Positions 31,929 to 40,195 of a DNA stretch of 43,831 bases are shown piece by piece (position 1 is the first letter of the stretch; each line of letters starts with the position of its first letter). The stretch lies in NCBI GenBank assembly GCA_026415035.1, contig JAOAHX010000004.1, positions 118,308-162,138 on the forward strand, read 5' to 3'. The notes beneath the pieces are model-generated. The model saw only the letters and a program-made list of their open reading frames with translations. It was not told where the DNA came from and searched no databases. Source of the DNA: Thermodesulfobacteriota bacterium. GTDB taxonomy: Bacteria; Desulfobacterota; BSN033; UBA1163. The translations under genes and the position numbers were made by a program.

Positions 31929-32549
31929 ATGGAAATCGAAACCAAGGAAGCAAACTTCAAAGAGAGGGAAAAAAAGGAAAAGATCGCCAAGGCCGCCGCT
32001 CGGCTCTTCAATGAAAAGGGTTATCTTGAGACGAGCATGGACGACATCTCGATTGCGGCCCATTTAAGCAAAGGGGGTATCTATCACTACTTCTCGAGCA
32101 AGGACGAGATCCTCTTCTTCATCGCCTCGAAATTCATGGACCTCCTGCTGAGGGGGCTGGAGGATGAGCTGAACCGGTTTGAAGATCCCTCTGAAAGGCT
32201 CAAATACTTCATCTCCCGTCACATCACGTTTTACACCCGCTACCTCTCAGAAGCCAAGACCGTCATCCACGAAGCCCACCTCCTTCCCGCTGAATATTTC
32301 AAGGTGATCGCAGAGAAGGAAAGGCAGTATCACCGAATCGTCAGCCAAGTCCTCTACGCCCTCTTCGAAGGCAGGATCGAAAAGGAACGGCTGAAGGCCC
32401 TCGCCTTCATCCTCTTCGGAACCTGCAACGGCATCTACTACTGGTATCATCCCAAAGGGCCGATCGTTCCCGAGGAGCTTTCCGAAATGATCGGGACCAT
32501 CCTCTGCGTGGGGCTCACCGGGTATAAACAACAGATGGAGAGGGATTAA
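31929..32549 (+). CDS. TetR/AcrR-family transcriptional regulator
   Basis: A 206-residue TetR-family protein. The N-terminal HTH spans about 17-63 (IAKAAARLFNEKGYLETSMDDISIAAHLSKGGIYHYF, in which SKGGIYHYFSSKDE is the recognition helix and following turn). The C-terminal domain (about 70-205) is a helical ligand pocket without a recognisable specificity signature; FadR-like acyl-CoA sensing fits the context. It starts the run of acyl-CoA dehydrogenases, three bases before the first. No ribosome site is visible before ATG 31929, which is unusual in this window and suggests weak translation. Confidence 0.88.
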   Translation: MEIETKEANFKEREKKEKIAKAAARLFNEKGYLETSMDDISIAAHLSKGGIYHYFSSKDEILFFIASKFMDLLLRGLEDELNRFEDPSERLKYFISRHITFYTRYLSEAKTVIHEAHLLPAEYFKVIAEKERQYHRIVSQVLYALFEGRIEKERLKALAFILFGTCNGIYYWYHPKGPIVPEELSEMIGTILCVGLTGYKQQMERD

Positions 32550-32552
32550 GAG

Positions 32553-33740
32553 ATGACGACGCTCGATCCAAGGGATCTCCTTCCGACCGACGAATTAAGG
32601 CGTTTCCGCGATGAGGTTCACCAACTGGCCAAAGAGAAGATCGCCCCCCAGGCCTCTCTGGTCGATGAGGAGGAGTTCTTCAATCGCGAAGTGGAATCCC
32701 TTCTTTGGGATCGGGGGCTCCTCACCCTCACCTATCCGGAAGAATTCGGGGGATGGGCTCAGTATAAAACCACGGCCCTTTGCATCGCCGTGGAGGAGAT
32801 CGCCAAGTATTGCGCCTCCTCCGCGCTCCTCCTCATCATCCAGGCGGTCGGAAGCTTTCCGATCCTTCATGGCGGCTCCCCGGCCTTGAAACAGAAATAC
32901 CTGCCTCAAATGAGCGAAGGAAGAAAACTGGTGGCCTACCTGGTGACCGAACCCTCTTCGGGTTCGGACGTGGCGGGCATCCAGACGACGGCCAGGAAGG
33001 TGGGCGATCGGTATTTCCTCAAGGGATCGAAGTGCTTTTCAACCAACGGGGGCGTGGCCGAGCTCTACTCCGTCCTCGCCCGCACCTCTCCGGAGCGTGG
33101 GAAGTGTTCCTTTTTCTTGGTCGAAAGGGGCTCCAAGGGTCTTTCGATCGGGAGGACGGAGCGAAAGCTCGGACAGCGGGGATCCAACACGACCGAGGTC
33201 TTCCTCGACGAGGTGGAGGTCCCTGCCGAAAATCTCTTAGGCGAAGAAGGGGAAGGCTTTCTGATCGCCATGAAGGATTTCGACATGTCCAGGCCCGCCA
33301 TCGGCGCCCAGGCCCTGGGAATCGCCGAAGGGGCCCTGGAGACCCTTCTCACCTCATTGAGGGAGAAACTCCAGGGGGAGGTCTCCCTCAAAGAACTCCC
33401 GATCCTCCAATCCCTCATAGCGGAATCGGCCATCCTCGTCGAGGCCTCCCGGGGGCTCATCTATCGGGCCGCTTTGCTGAACGATGAAGGATTGAGCAAC
33501 ACGAAACTGGCCTCGATGGCCAAGTGCTTTGCCGCCGACGCGGCGATGAAGATCACCACCGAGATGATCGATGCCTTTCAGATGTTGAACGGATTCGGTT
33601 CGATGAAGGCCTCTTCCCTCGACCGGATGTTCCGGGACGCCAAACTGACGCAGATCTTCGAGGGGACGAATCAGATTCAGAGGCTGGTGATCTCGCGCCA
33701 GATCCTGAAGGAGCAACTGGGCAGGTCGATCAAAGTTTAA
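32553..33740 (+). CDS. Acyl-CoA dehydrogenase 1
   Basis: A 395-residue acyl-CoA dehydrogenase that introduces a 2,3 double bond into an acyl-CoA and reduces ETF. Conserved parts: AYLVTEPSSGSDVAGIQT (flavin/substrate loop, about 129-146), KCFSTNGGVAELY, KLGQRGSNTTEVFLDEV and IFEGTNQIQR with candidate base E370. It differs from the other two by its longer N-terminus and by lacking the R-K-x-F-G-K segment after the flavin-contact region. Substrate length cannot be read from the sequence. Confidence 0.9.
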   Translation: MTTLDPRDLLPTDELRRFRDEVHQLAKEKIAPQASLVDEEEFFNREVESLLWDRGLLTLTYPEEFGGWAQYKTTALCIAVEEIAKYCASSALLLIIQAVGSFPILHGGSPALKQKYLPQMSEGRKLVAYLVTEPSSGSDVAGIQTTARKVGDRYFLKGSKCFSTNGGVAELYSVLARTSPERGKCSFFLVERGSKGLSIGRTERKLGQRGSNTTEVFLDEVEVPAENLLGEEGEGFLIAMKDFDMSRPAIGAQALGIAEGALETLLTSLREKLQGEVSLKELPILQSLIAESAILVEASRGLIYRAALLNDEGLSNTKLASMAKCFAADAAMKITTEMIDAFQMLNGFGSMKASSLDRMFRDAKLTQIFEGTNQIQRLVISRQILKEQLGRSIKV

Positions 33741-33779
33741 AGGAAGGTTTGAGAGGCCGCCCCGACAGGGAGGGATGTC

Positions 33780-34928
33780 ATGGACTTCAGTTTGACCCCC
33801 AGGCAGAGGCTCTTAAAAGAGGCCGTCAGGGAATTTATGAGAGGGGAGTGCGACCCTTCCGTCACCCTCGAGCTGGCCAAAAAGAAGCAATTTCCCTGGG
33901 AGATCTACCGGAAAGCGGGCCAGCACGGTTATCTCGCCTCCTACTACCCGAAGGACCTCGGAGGTCAGGGGTTACCCCTTCTCGATTATTGCCTGATCAT
34001 GGAGGAGATGATCCGCTACGATCATCGGGTCGGGATGGCCCTGAGCCTCGGCTCCATCCCGGCCAAGGCCCTTCTCAGGTATGGAAACGAGGAGCAGAAG
34101 AAGAGGTACCTCCCTCGATTGACCAAAGGGGAGGCCGTGGCCTCCATCGCGGTGACCGAACCCAACCACGGAAGCGATATCCGATATCTCGACACCCGGG
34201 CCGAGCGAAAGGGCGATGAATACATCCTCAACGGAAGCAAGATCTTCATCACCAATGCCGACATCTCCGACTTCTACACCGTCTTCGCCCAGACCGATCC
34301 GGATGCCCCTCCTTATCGGGGCATCAGCGGCTTCATCGTCGAGAGGGACCAGCCCGGTGTCACCGCCATCGATCTCGGAGACAAGATCGGGTTAAAGACG
34401 ACCTCCTCCTGCAGCATCGAATTCCGGGACGTCAAGGTCCACAAACGGAATCTCCTGGGCAAGGAGAACCATGGCTTCACCTACATCATGGGCGCCCTGA
34501 ACGAGGGAAGGGCGGAGATCGCCAACGAGGCCATCGGCCTGGCCAGAGGGGTCTATGATCGGGCCCTGCAGCATTCGAAAACCCGGGAGCAGTTCGGCCA
34601 GAAGATCGGGAAGTTCCAGAACATCTCGCACATGATCGTCGAGATGTCCGAGGAGATCGAGTCGGCTGCCCTTCTGGCCTACAAGGCGGTCTGGCTGATC
34701 GATCAGGGCAAGATGGATCTGGCCACCTGCCTCCAGGCCAAAGTCAAATGCACCCTCACGGCGATCGACGTCAGCCTGAAGGCCATGCAGATCTTTGCGG
34801 GCTACGGGCTGTTCGAGGAACAGTTCATCGCCGGCTACTTAGGAGATGCCCTGGCCGCCTGGCTCCTCGAAGGCACGGGCCAGATTCAACGGAATACCGT
34901 GGCCGCCCAGATTCTCGGAAAACTCTGA
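33780..34928 (+). CDS. Acyl-CoA dehydrogenase 2
   Basis: A 382-residue acyl-CoA dehydrogenase. Signatures: ASIAVTEPNHGSDIRYLDT, KIFITNADISDFYTVFAQT, IGLKTTSSCSIEFRDVKV, SKTREQFGQKIGKFQNISHM and LLEGTGQIQRNTVA with candidate base E364. GGGAGG precedes ATG 33780. It differs clearly from its two neighbours, so the three are not recent duplicates; they may act on different acyl chains or form a hetero-oligomer. Confidence 0.9.
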   Translation: MDFSLTPRQRLLKEAVREFMRGECDPSVTLELAKKKQFPWEIYRKAGQHGYLASYYPKDLGGQGLPLLDYCLIMEEMIRYDHRVGMALSLGSIPAKALLRYGNEEQKKRYLPRLTKGEAVASIAVTEPNHGSDIRYLDTRAERKGDEYILNGSKIFITNADISDFYTVFAQTDPDAPPYRGISGFIVERDQPGVTAIDLGDKIGLKTTSSCSIEFRDVKVHKRNLLGKENHGFTYIMGALNEGRAEIANEAIGLARGVYDRALQHSKTREQFGQKIGKFQNISHMIVEMSEEIESAALLAYKAVWLIDQGKMDLATCLQAKVKCTLTAIDVSLKAMQIFAGYGLFEEQFIAGYLGDALAAWLLEGTGQIQRNTVAAQILGKL

Positions 34929-34967
34929 GCCTCGGACTTGCCATCCTGCGTTTAGAAGGAGGACGAG

Positions 34968-36113
34968 ATGGATTTCGAATTGACGAACCGCCAGAGACAG
35001 ATCCGGCAGGCCGTCCGGGAGTTCGCCGAAGGGGAAGTGGCTCCGGTGGCACAGGAGTGCGAGCTGAAAGAGGACTTCCCCAGGGACCTCCTCAAGAAGG
35101 CGGCCCAGCTCGGCTTCATCGGCGTCTTCATCAAAAAGGAGTACGGAGGCCTCGGCCTGGGGTTTCTGGAACACGCCATCATCCTTGAGGAGTTCTGGAG
35201 GGTCGACCCAGGGCTGGGCCAGGTCTTTTCCTCGGTCACCTTCGGCGCCGAGGAACTGCAGCTCTTCGGATCGGAGGAGCAGAAGAAGAAATACCTCCCC
35301 CGGCTGGTCAAGGCCGAGCAGATCATGGGCTTCTCCATCACCGAACCGGAGGCCGGAAGCGACACGGCCTCGGCTTCCACGACCGCCAAAAAGGAGGGAG
35401 AGGAATACGTGATCAACGGCAACAAGGTGATGATCACCAACGGGACCGTGGCCAATTTCATCCTGGTCTACTGCCTCACCCACCCGGAGGAGACCTCGAA
35501 GACGAAACGCCATAGCATCCTCCTGGTGGAGACGGACAGGCCGGGATATAAGGCCGATAAAATCCATCGCAAGATGGGCATCCGCGCCTCGGATACGGCC
35601 AACATCTACTTCAACAATGTCAGGGTGCCGAAGGAGAACCTGGTCGGGACCGAAGGAAACGGCTTTCTCCAGTTGATGAAATTTTTCGACCACTCCCGAT
35701 CCTACGTGGCGGCTCACGGGGTGGGGCTGGCCCAGGGGGCCATGGAACAGGCCATCAACTACGTCAAGAAAAGAAAACAGTTTGGGAAGTCGATCGCCTC
35801 CTTCCAGGCCACCCAGTTCAAGGTGGCCGACATGGCGACCCTCATCGAGACGGCTCGAACCCTCGTCCACAAATCCTGCTGGAACCTCGATCGAGGCCAT
35901 GTGGACCCTCAGCTTGCGGCCATGGCGAAATGGTGGGCCTGCAACGTGGCCGTGCGGGTGGTCGACGAGGCCCTCCAGATGCACGGCGGCTATGGCTACC
36001 TTGAGGATTATCCCATCGAACGTTTCTATCGGGCGGCCAAGATCCTCGAACTCTACGAGGGCACGAAGGAGATCGACAAGATGATGATCGGCCGCAAGAT
36101 GCTCGGGGTCTGA
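34968..36113 (+). CDS. Acyl-CoA dehydrogenase 3
   Basis: A 381-residue acyl-CoA dehydrogenase. Signatures: MGFSITEPEAGSDTASAST, KVMITNGTVANFILVYCLT, MGIRASDTANIYFNNVRV, KKRKQFGKSIASFQATQFK, MHGGYGYLEDYPIERFYRA and LYEGTKEIDKMMIGRKML with candidate base E364. The C-terminal part resembles enzymes acting on short, branched or cyclic acyl-CoAs, including cyclohexanecarboxyl-CoA dehydrogenases, but I cannot assign a substrate. AAGGAGG precedes ATG 34968; the stop shares one base with the hdrA start. Confidence 0.9.
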   Translation: MDFELTNRQRQIRQAVREFAEGEVAPVAQECELKEDFPRDLLKKAAQLGFIGVFIKKEYGGLGLGFLEHAIILEEFWRVDPGLGQVFSSVTFGAEELQLFGSEEQKKKYLPRLVKAEQIMGFSITEPEAGSDTASASTTAKKEGEEYVINGNKVMITNGTVANFILVYCLTHPEETSKTKRHSILLVETDRPGYKADKIHRKMGIRASDTANIYFNNVRVPKENLVGTEGNGFLQLMKFFDHSRSYVAAHGVGLAQGAMEQAINYVKKRKQFGKSIASFQATQFKVADMATLIETARTLVHKSCWNLDRGHVDPQLAAMAKWWACNVAVRVVDEALQMHGGYGYLEDYPIERFYRAAKILELYEGTKEIDKMMIGRKMLGV

Positions 36114-38059
36114 TGAAGAAGGTCGGCATCTATATCTGCCACTGCGGAACGAATATCGCCGCCACGGTCGATTGCGAGGCCCTCGTCCGCCTGGCCAGGA
36201 CCCTTCCCGGAGTTGGGATCGCCCGCGATTATCGCTACCTCTGTTCGGATCCGGGCCAGGACCTCATCAAAAAGGATATCCGGGAGGAGGGAGTGGAAAG
36301 GGTCGTCATCGCGGCCTGTTCCCCCCGGATGCATGAGGCCACGTTCAGAACCCTCCTGGCCTCGGAAGGGATCAATCCCTATCTCCTCCATATCGCCAAC
36401 ATCCGTGAACAGTGCTCCTGGGTCCATTCCGATCGGGAGAGGGCGACGGAGAAAGCGGGCCATATCTTGAGGGCTGCCCTGGCCAGGGTTCTCGCTCAGG
36501 AGGCGCTCACCCCGAGAAGATTCGGCATCAAGCCTTCGGTCCTCATCGTCGGAGGGGGGATCGCGGGCATTCAGGCCGCCTTGAACGTGGCCGAAGGGGG
36601 GATGAAGGTGATCCTGGTCGAGAAGGCCCCTTCCATCGGCGGACACATGGCCCAACTCGACAAGACCTTCCCCACCCTCGACTGCTCCTCCTGCATCTTC
36701 ACCCCCAAGACCGTGGAGGTGGCGAGACATCGGAGGATCGAGCTTCTGGCCCACTCCGAGGTGACGGAGGTGACGGGCTTTGTCGGCAATTTCAGGGTCA
36801 AGATTAAGAGGCATCCCACTTTCGTCGACGCCGGCCGATGCACGGGCTGTGGGGACTGCGTGGAGGCCTGCGTCTTGAAAAAGGGTGTCCCCTCCGAGTT
36901 CGAAGAGGGGATGTCCAGACGAAAGGCCATCTACATCCCCTTTCCTCAGGCCGTTCCCTTAAAAGCGGTCGTGGACCGGGAGAACTGCCTCTTTTTGAGC
37001 AGGGGGAAGTGCAAAAAGTCATGTGTCGAGGCCTGCAAGGCAGGGGCCATCGATTTTGAACAGCGAGAGGAAGAGGTGGAGAGGGAGGTAGGTGCCATCA
37101 TCCTGGCCACCGGCTATGACCCCTTCGACCCCCGTCACCTCCCCCAGTATGGATACGGGGTCTATGAGAACGTCATCACAGGGCTTCAGTTCGAAAGGCT
37201 CTCCAGCCCCTCGGGTCCCACGGGTGGGGAGATCCGTTTGGCTGACGGGACCGTCCCCAAAGCCATCGCCTTTCTTCACTGCATCGGAAGTCGAGACGAA
37301 AATGCCAATCTCCACTGTTCGAGGATCTGCTGTATGGCCTCGATGAAGCAGGCCCACCTGGCCAAGGAGAAGACCGGCGCGGAGGTCTACGAGTTCTATA
37401 TCGACATCAACGCCTTCGGAAAAGGTTATCAGGAGTTCTACAAGAGGGTCCGGGAAGAGGGGATCTACTTCATCCGGGGAAAGGGCTCGGAGGTCTTCAA
37501 GAGAGAGGGTCGTTTGGTGGTGGCCGCTGAGGATACCCTCCTGGGGACGCCTCTGGAGGTCTCCGTCGACATGGTCGTTTTGGGTACGGGATTGACCCCC
37601 CGCCGCGATGCCGAGCGGGTGGCCCAGGTCTTCGGGATCGGTCGGAGTTCGGAGGGCTTCTTTCTCGAAGCCCACCCCAAGCTCAGGCCGGTGGCGACAC
37701 AGGTCGAGGGCATCTTCCTTGCGGGATGCTGCCAGGGCCCGAAAGACATCCCGGATACGGTGGCCCAAGCCTCTGCGGCCGCTGCCGAGGTGATGAGCCT
37801 GTTGAATCGGGGGGAGATCGAGATCGAACCGACCACCGCCACGATCGACCCCGAACGATGTGCCGGCTGCAAATTGTGCATCGAGATCTGCCCTCACGGG
37901 GCGATCGAATTTCTCGAGGCCAAGAGAATCTCCTCGGTCCTCCAGGCCCTCTGCAAGGGCTGCGGGGCCTGTGCCGCGATTTGTCCAAACAAGGCGGCCA
38001 GGCAGAACCATTTCACCCCGCTCCAGGTCCTTTCGGAGGTGGAGGCGCTCTCCTCCTGA
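36113..38059 (+). CDS. hdrA: Heterodisulfide reductase subunit A-like flavoprotein
   Basis: A 648-residue HdrA. N-terminal domain with YICHCGTNIAATVD (residues 7-20), FAD motif VLIVGGGIAGIQAALNVA, GGHMAQLDKTFPTLDCSSC, then ferredoxin inserts CTGCGDCVEAC and CLFLSRGKCKKSCVEAC, a second flavin-domain part ending VEGIFLAGCCQGPKDIPD, and a C-terminal 2[4Fe-4S] module (CAGCKLCIEICP and CKGCGACAAICP). In methanogens HdrA bifurcates electrons; in sulfate reducers and syntrophs HdrA-like proteins pass electrons among NADH, ferredoxin and disulfides. Its start overlaps the stop of dehydrogenase 3 (TGATG). No mvhD, hydrogenase or flox gene is nearby. Confidence 0.93.
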   Translation: MKKVGIYICHCGTNIAATVDCEALVRLARTLPGVGIARDYRYLCSDPGQDLIKKDIREEGVERVVIAACSPRMHEATFRTLLASEGINPYLLHIANIREQCSWVHSDRERATEKAGHILRAALARVLAQEALTPRRFGIKPSVLIVGGGIAGIQAALNVAEGGMKVILVEKAPSIGGHMAQLDKTFPTLDCSSCIFTPKTVEVARHRRIELLAHSEVTEVTGFVGNFRVKIKRHPTFVDAGRCTGCGDCVEACVLKKGVPSEFEEGMSRRKAIYIPFPQAVPLKAVVDRENCLFLSRGKCKKSCVEACKAGAIDFEQREEEVEREVGAIILATGYDPFDPRHLPQYGYGVYENVITGLQFERLSSPSGPTGGEIRLADGTVPKAIAFLHCIGSRDENANLHCSRICCMASMKQAHLAKEKTGAEVYEFYIDINAFGKGYQEFYKRVREEGIYFIRGKGSEVFKREGRLVVAAEDTLLGTPLEVSVDMVVLGTGLTPRRDAERVAQVFGIGRSSEGFFLEAHPKLRPVATQVEGIFLAGCCQGPKDIPDTVAQASAAAAEVMSLLNRGEIEIEPTTATIDPERCAGCKLCIEICPHGAIEFLEAKRISSVLQALCKGCGACAAICPNKAARQNHFTPLQVLSEVEALSS

Positions 38060-38062
38060 CCC

Positions 38063-39205
38063 ATGGCGATGAAAATAGATCCCAAAAGTTTCCTGAAAGA
38101 TTACCAGCTCACCCTCTGCATCCAGTGCGGAACTTGCACCGGCGGGTGTCCGGTCAAATATCGTTCTCCTCTCAATATGAGAAGGCTCGTCCGGGAGACC
38201 GTCTTCACGGAAAATTTCCATTCCCTCTCGAAGCGACAGGAATTATGGGCCTGCACCACCTGTTCCACGTGCAGTCTGCGATGCCCCTCCGGGGTGAAGA
38301 ACGTCGAGCTGATCCTGGGGATCAGAAGCCTCCTCGCCAATCGGGGAGAAGTTCCCTCGACGGTCCGGGATGCCCTTGAAAATACCTTGCTGCAGGGCAA
38401 CCCCTGGGGGAGGTTCCGAGATCGAAGGGCCGATTGGGCCAAGGACCTCGGCGTGAAGGTCTTCGGCGAGGAGACTTCCGAGACGCTTTACTACGTCGGC
38501 TGCGCACCCTCCTACGATCCCAGAGTCCAGACCGTGGCCACCTCGCTCGTCAGGATCTTCCAACGGGCGGGGTTCGATTTCGCCATCTTGGGAAAGAAAG
38601 AGACCTGCTGTGGAAATGAGATCCGCAGGATGGGCGAGCAGACCCTCTTTAAAAAATTGGCCAAGGACAACACCGCCCTTTTCAGGAAGCTGGGGGTCAA
38701 AAGGATCATCACGACCTCTCCGCACTGTTACCATGCCTTTAAGAACGAATATCCGGACTTGAACCTTCCCGTTTTCCACTACACCCAGATCCTCACCGAT
38801 CTCATCGAGGCCGGAAGGCTCTCCTTTTCAAAGGGGATCCAGAGGCCGATCACCTACCATGACCCCTGCTTTCTGGGCAAGCAGAACAAGGTCTTCGAAG
38901 AGCCGAGAAAGATCCTCTCCTCGCTCCCAGGATATGAATACAGGGAGATGGAGAGGTCGAGGGAGAGAAGCCTCTGTTGCGAGGGAGGGGGAGGGCGGAT
39001 GTGGACGGAAGGGGGGACAGAAGGGAGAAGAAACGCCGAGATCCGGATTCGAGAGGCCCTGGCTGTGGGCGCAACGATCCTCGCCACAGCCTGCCCCTTC
39101 TGCCTTCTGACCTTCGAAGATTCCGTTAAAACCTCTGGCCTAACAGAACAGGTTGTTGTAAAAGATATTGCGGAGCTTATCGCGGAATCCATGGGGCCCC
39201 AATAG
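38063..39205 (+). CDS. HdrC-HdrB fusion, Fe-S oxidoreductase
   Basis: A 380-residue soluble protein. N-terminal HdrC-like dicluster: C19-x2-C22-x2-C25-x3-C29-P and C64-x2-C67-x2-C70-x3-C74-P. Residues about 138-375 are two HdrB-type CCG domains: GCAPSYD, ETCCGNE and SPHCYHAFKNEY; then HDPCFLGKQN, LCCEGGGGRMW and ACPFCLLTFEDS, which would hold noncubane [4Fe-4S] clusters. The layout equals HdrD and GlpC-type proteins but has no membrane segment. It starts four bases after hdrA and is the expected HdrA partner; its natural disulfide or other substrate is unknown. ATG 38069 (third codon) is an alternative start. Confidence 0.9.
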   Translation: MAMKIDPKSFLKDYQLTLCIQCGTCTGGCPVKYRSPLNMRRLVRETVFTENFHSLSKRQELWACTTCSTCSLRCPSGVKNVELILGIRSLLANRGEVPSTVRDALENTLLQGNPWGRFRDRRADWAKDLGVKVFGEETSETLYYVGCAPSYDPRVQTVATSLVRIFQRAGFDFAILGKKETCCGNEIRRMGEQTLFKKLAKDNTALFRKLGVKRIITTSPHCYHAFKNEYPDLNLPVFHYTQILTDLIEAGRLSFSKGIQRPITYHDPCFLGKQNKVFEEPRKILSSLPGYEYREMERSRERSLCCEGGGGRMWTEGGTEGRRNAEIRIREALAVGATILATACPFCLLTFEDSVKTSGLTEQVVVKDIAELIAESMGPQ

Positions 39206-39293
39206 GCCCCAAACTCGAAGGAGGAAATCCCCATTTCGAAAAAGTCCCAAAGGACCCGATTCAAACGCTTCCGAACCAGAGGGTTTAGAAACG

Positions 39294-39338
39294 TTGAATC
39301 CCGAAATTTGAAACGGGTTTCCGTTTCAGAGATTCCAA
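39294..39338 (+). other. Hairpin in the hdr-etf gap
   Basis: GAAACGG (39310-39316) / CCGTTTC (39321-39327) with a 4-base loop, and outer arms TTGAATC (39294-39300) / GATTCCAA (39331-39338) pairing with one bulge. It lies in the 164-base gap upstream of etfB; no T-run follows. It could modulate differential expression of hdr and etf genes. Confidence 0.4.
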
Positions 39339-39369
39339 ATCCGGATCCCTGATCCAACGGGAGGTTCCC

Positions 39370-40140
39370 ATGAACATCGTCGTCTGTGTCAAACGGGTCC
39401 CGAAGACGGCCGAGGCGGACATCATTATCGAGAAGGACGGGAAGGATATTAAGAAGGACCACCTGGTCTTCGCCCTCAACGACTGGGACGGTTATGCCGT
39501 TCGCGAGGCCGTCCGATTGAAGGAGGAGCTCGGAGGCGAGGTCGTGGTGATGACCGTTGGGCCTGAGGAGTCGAAGGAGGTGTTGACGAGATGTCTGGCC
39601 ATGGGTGCGGACAGGGCGGTCCGGATCGAAGAGCCCCTTCCGAACGACGGCCGGCTCATCGCTGAAATCCTTTCGAAGGCCATCCAGACCCAACCCTTCG
39701 ATCTCATCCTGACGGGCGTCCAGGCGGAGGACGATGGCTGGGGTCAGGTCGGGGTCGCCCTCGCCCAGATCTTGGGGATTCCCCATGCCTCCATCGTCAC
39801 CCACATCGAGGTCGCCGAGGGAAAGGCCAGGGTCCGAAGAGAGCTCGAAGGAGGTTTGGAGGAGCTTCTCGAGGTAAGGCTCCCAGCCGTCTTGACGATT
39901 CAGACCGGGATCAACGAACCCAAATATGTCTCCTTGACCGCCATCCTCGAGGCGGAGGAGAAAGAGACAAGGGAGTTGACCTTGGATGAGATCGGAACGG
40001 TTCCGAGCGCTTCCCTTGACGCAACGATCGAAGAGGTGGCCTTTCCTCCTGCGGGAAGGATGGCCGAGTTTTTGAGAGGCTCTCCGGAGGAGGTCGTGGA
40101 TCAGTTGACGGAGATCCTCAAAAAGAAGAAGGGGAATTGA
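39370..40140 (+). CDS. etfB: Electron-transfer flavoprotein beta subunit
   Basis: A 256-residue EtfB/FixA. MNIVVCVKRVPKT start, ALNDWDGYAVREAVRLKEE, VMTVGPEESKEVLTRCLAMGADRAV and LTGVQAEDDGWGQVGVALAQILG are the standard nucleotide-binding and interface segments. With EtfA it carries electrons from acyl-CoA dehydrogenases. Whether it holds FAD (bifurcating) or AMP in this subunit cannot be judged by eye. GGGAGG precedes ATG 39370. Confidence 0.93.
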   Translation: MNIVVCVKRVPKTAEADIIIEKDGKDIKKDHLVFALNDWDGYAVREAVRLKEELGGEVVVMTVGPEESKEVLTRCLAMGADRAVRIEEPLPNDGRLIAEILSKAIQTQPFDLILTGVQAEDDGWGQVGVALAQILGIPHASIVTHIEVAEGKARVRRELEGGLEELLEVRLPAVLTIQTGINEPKYVSLTAILEAEEKETRELTLDEIGTVPSASLDATIEEVAFPPAGRMAEFLRGSPEEVVDQLTEILKKKKGN

Positions 40141-40195
40141 ACCATCCGCGAGACGGGAATTCCAATTTCGGATCTTCATCGACCGGAGGAGAAGG

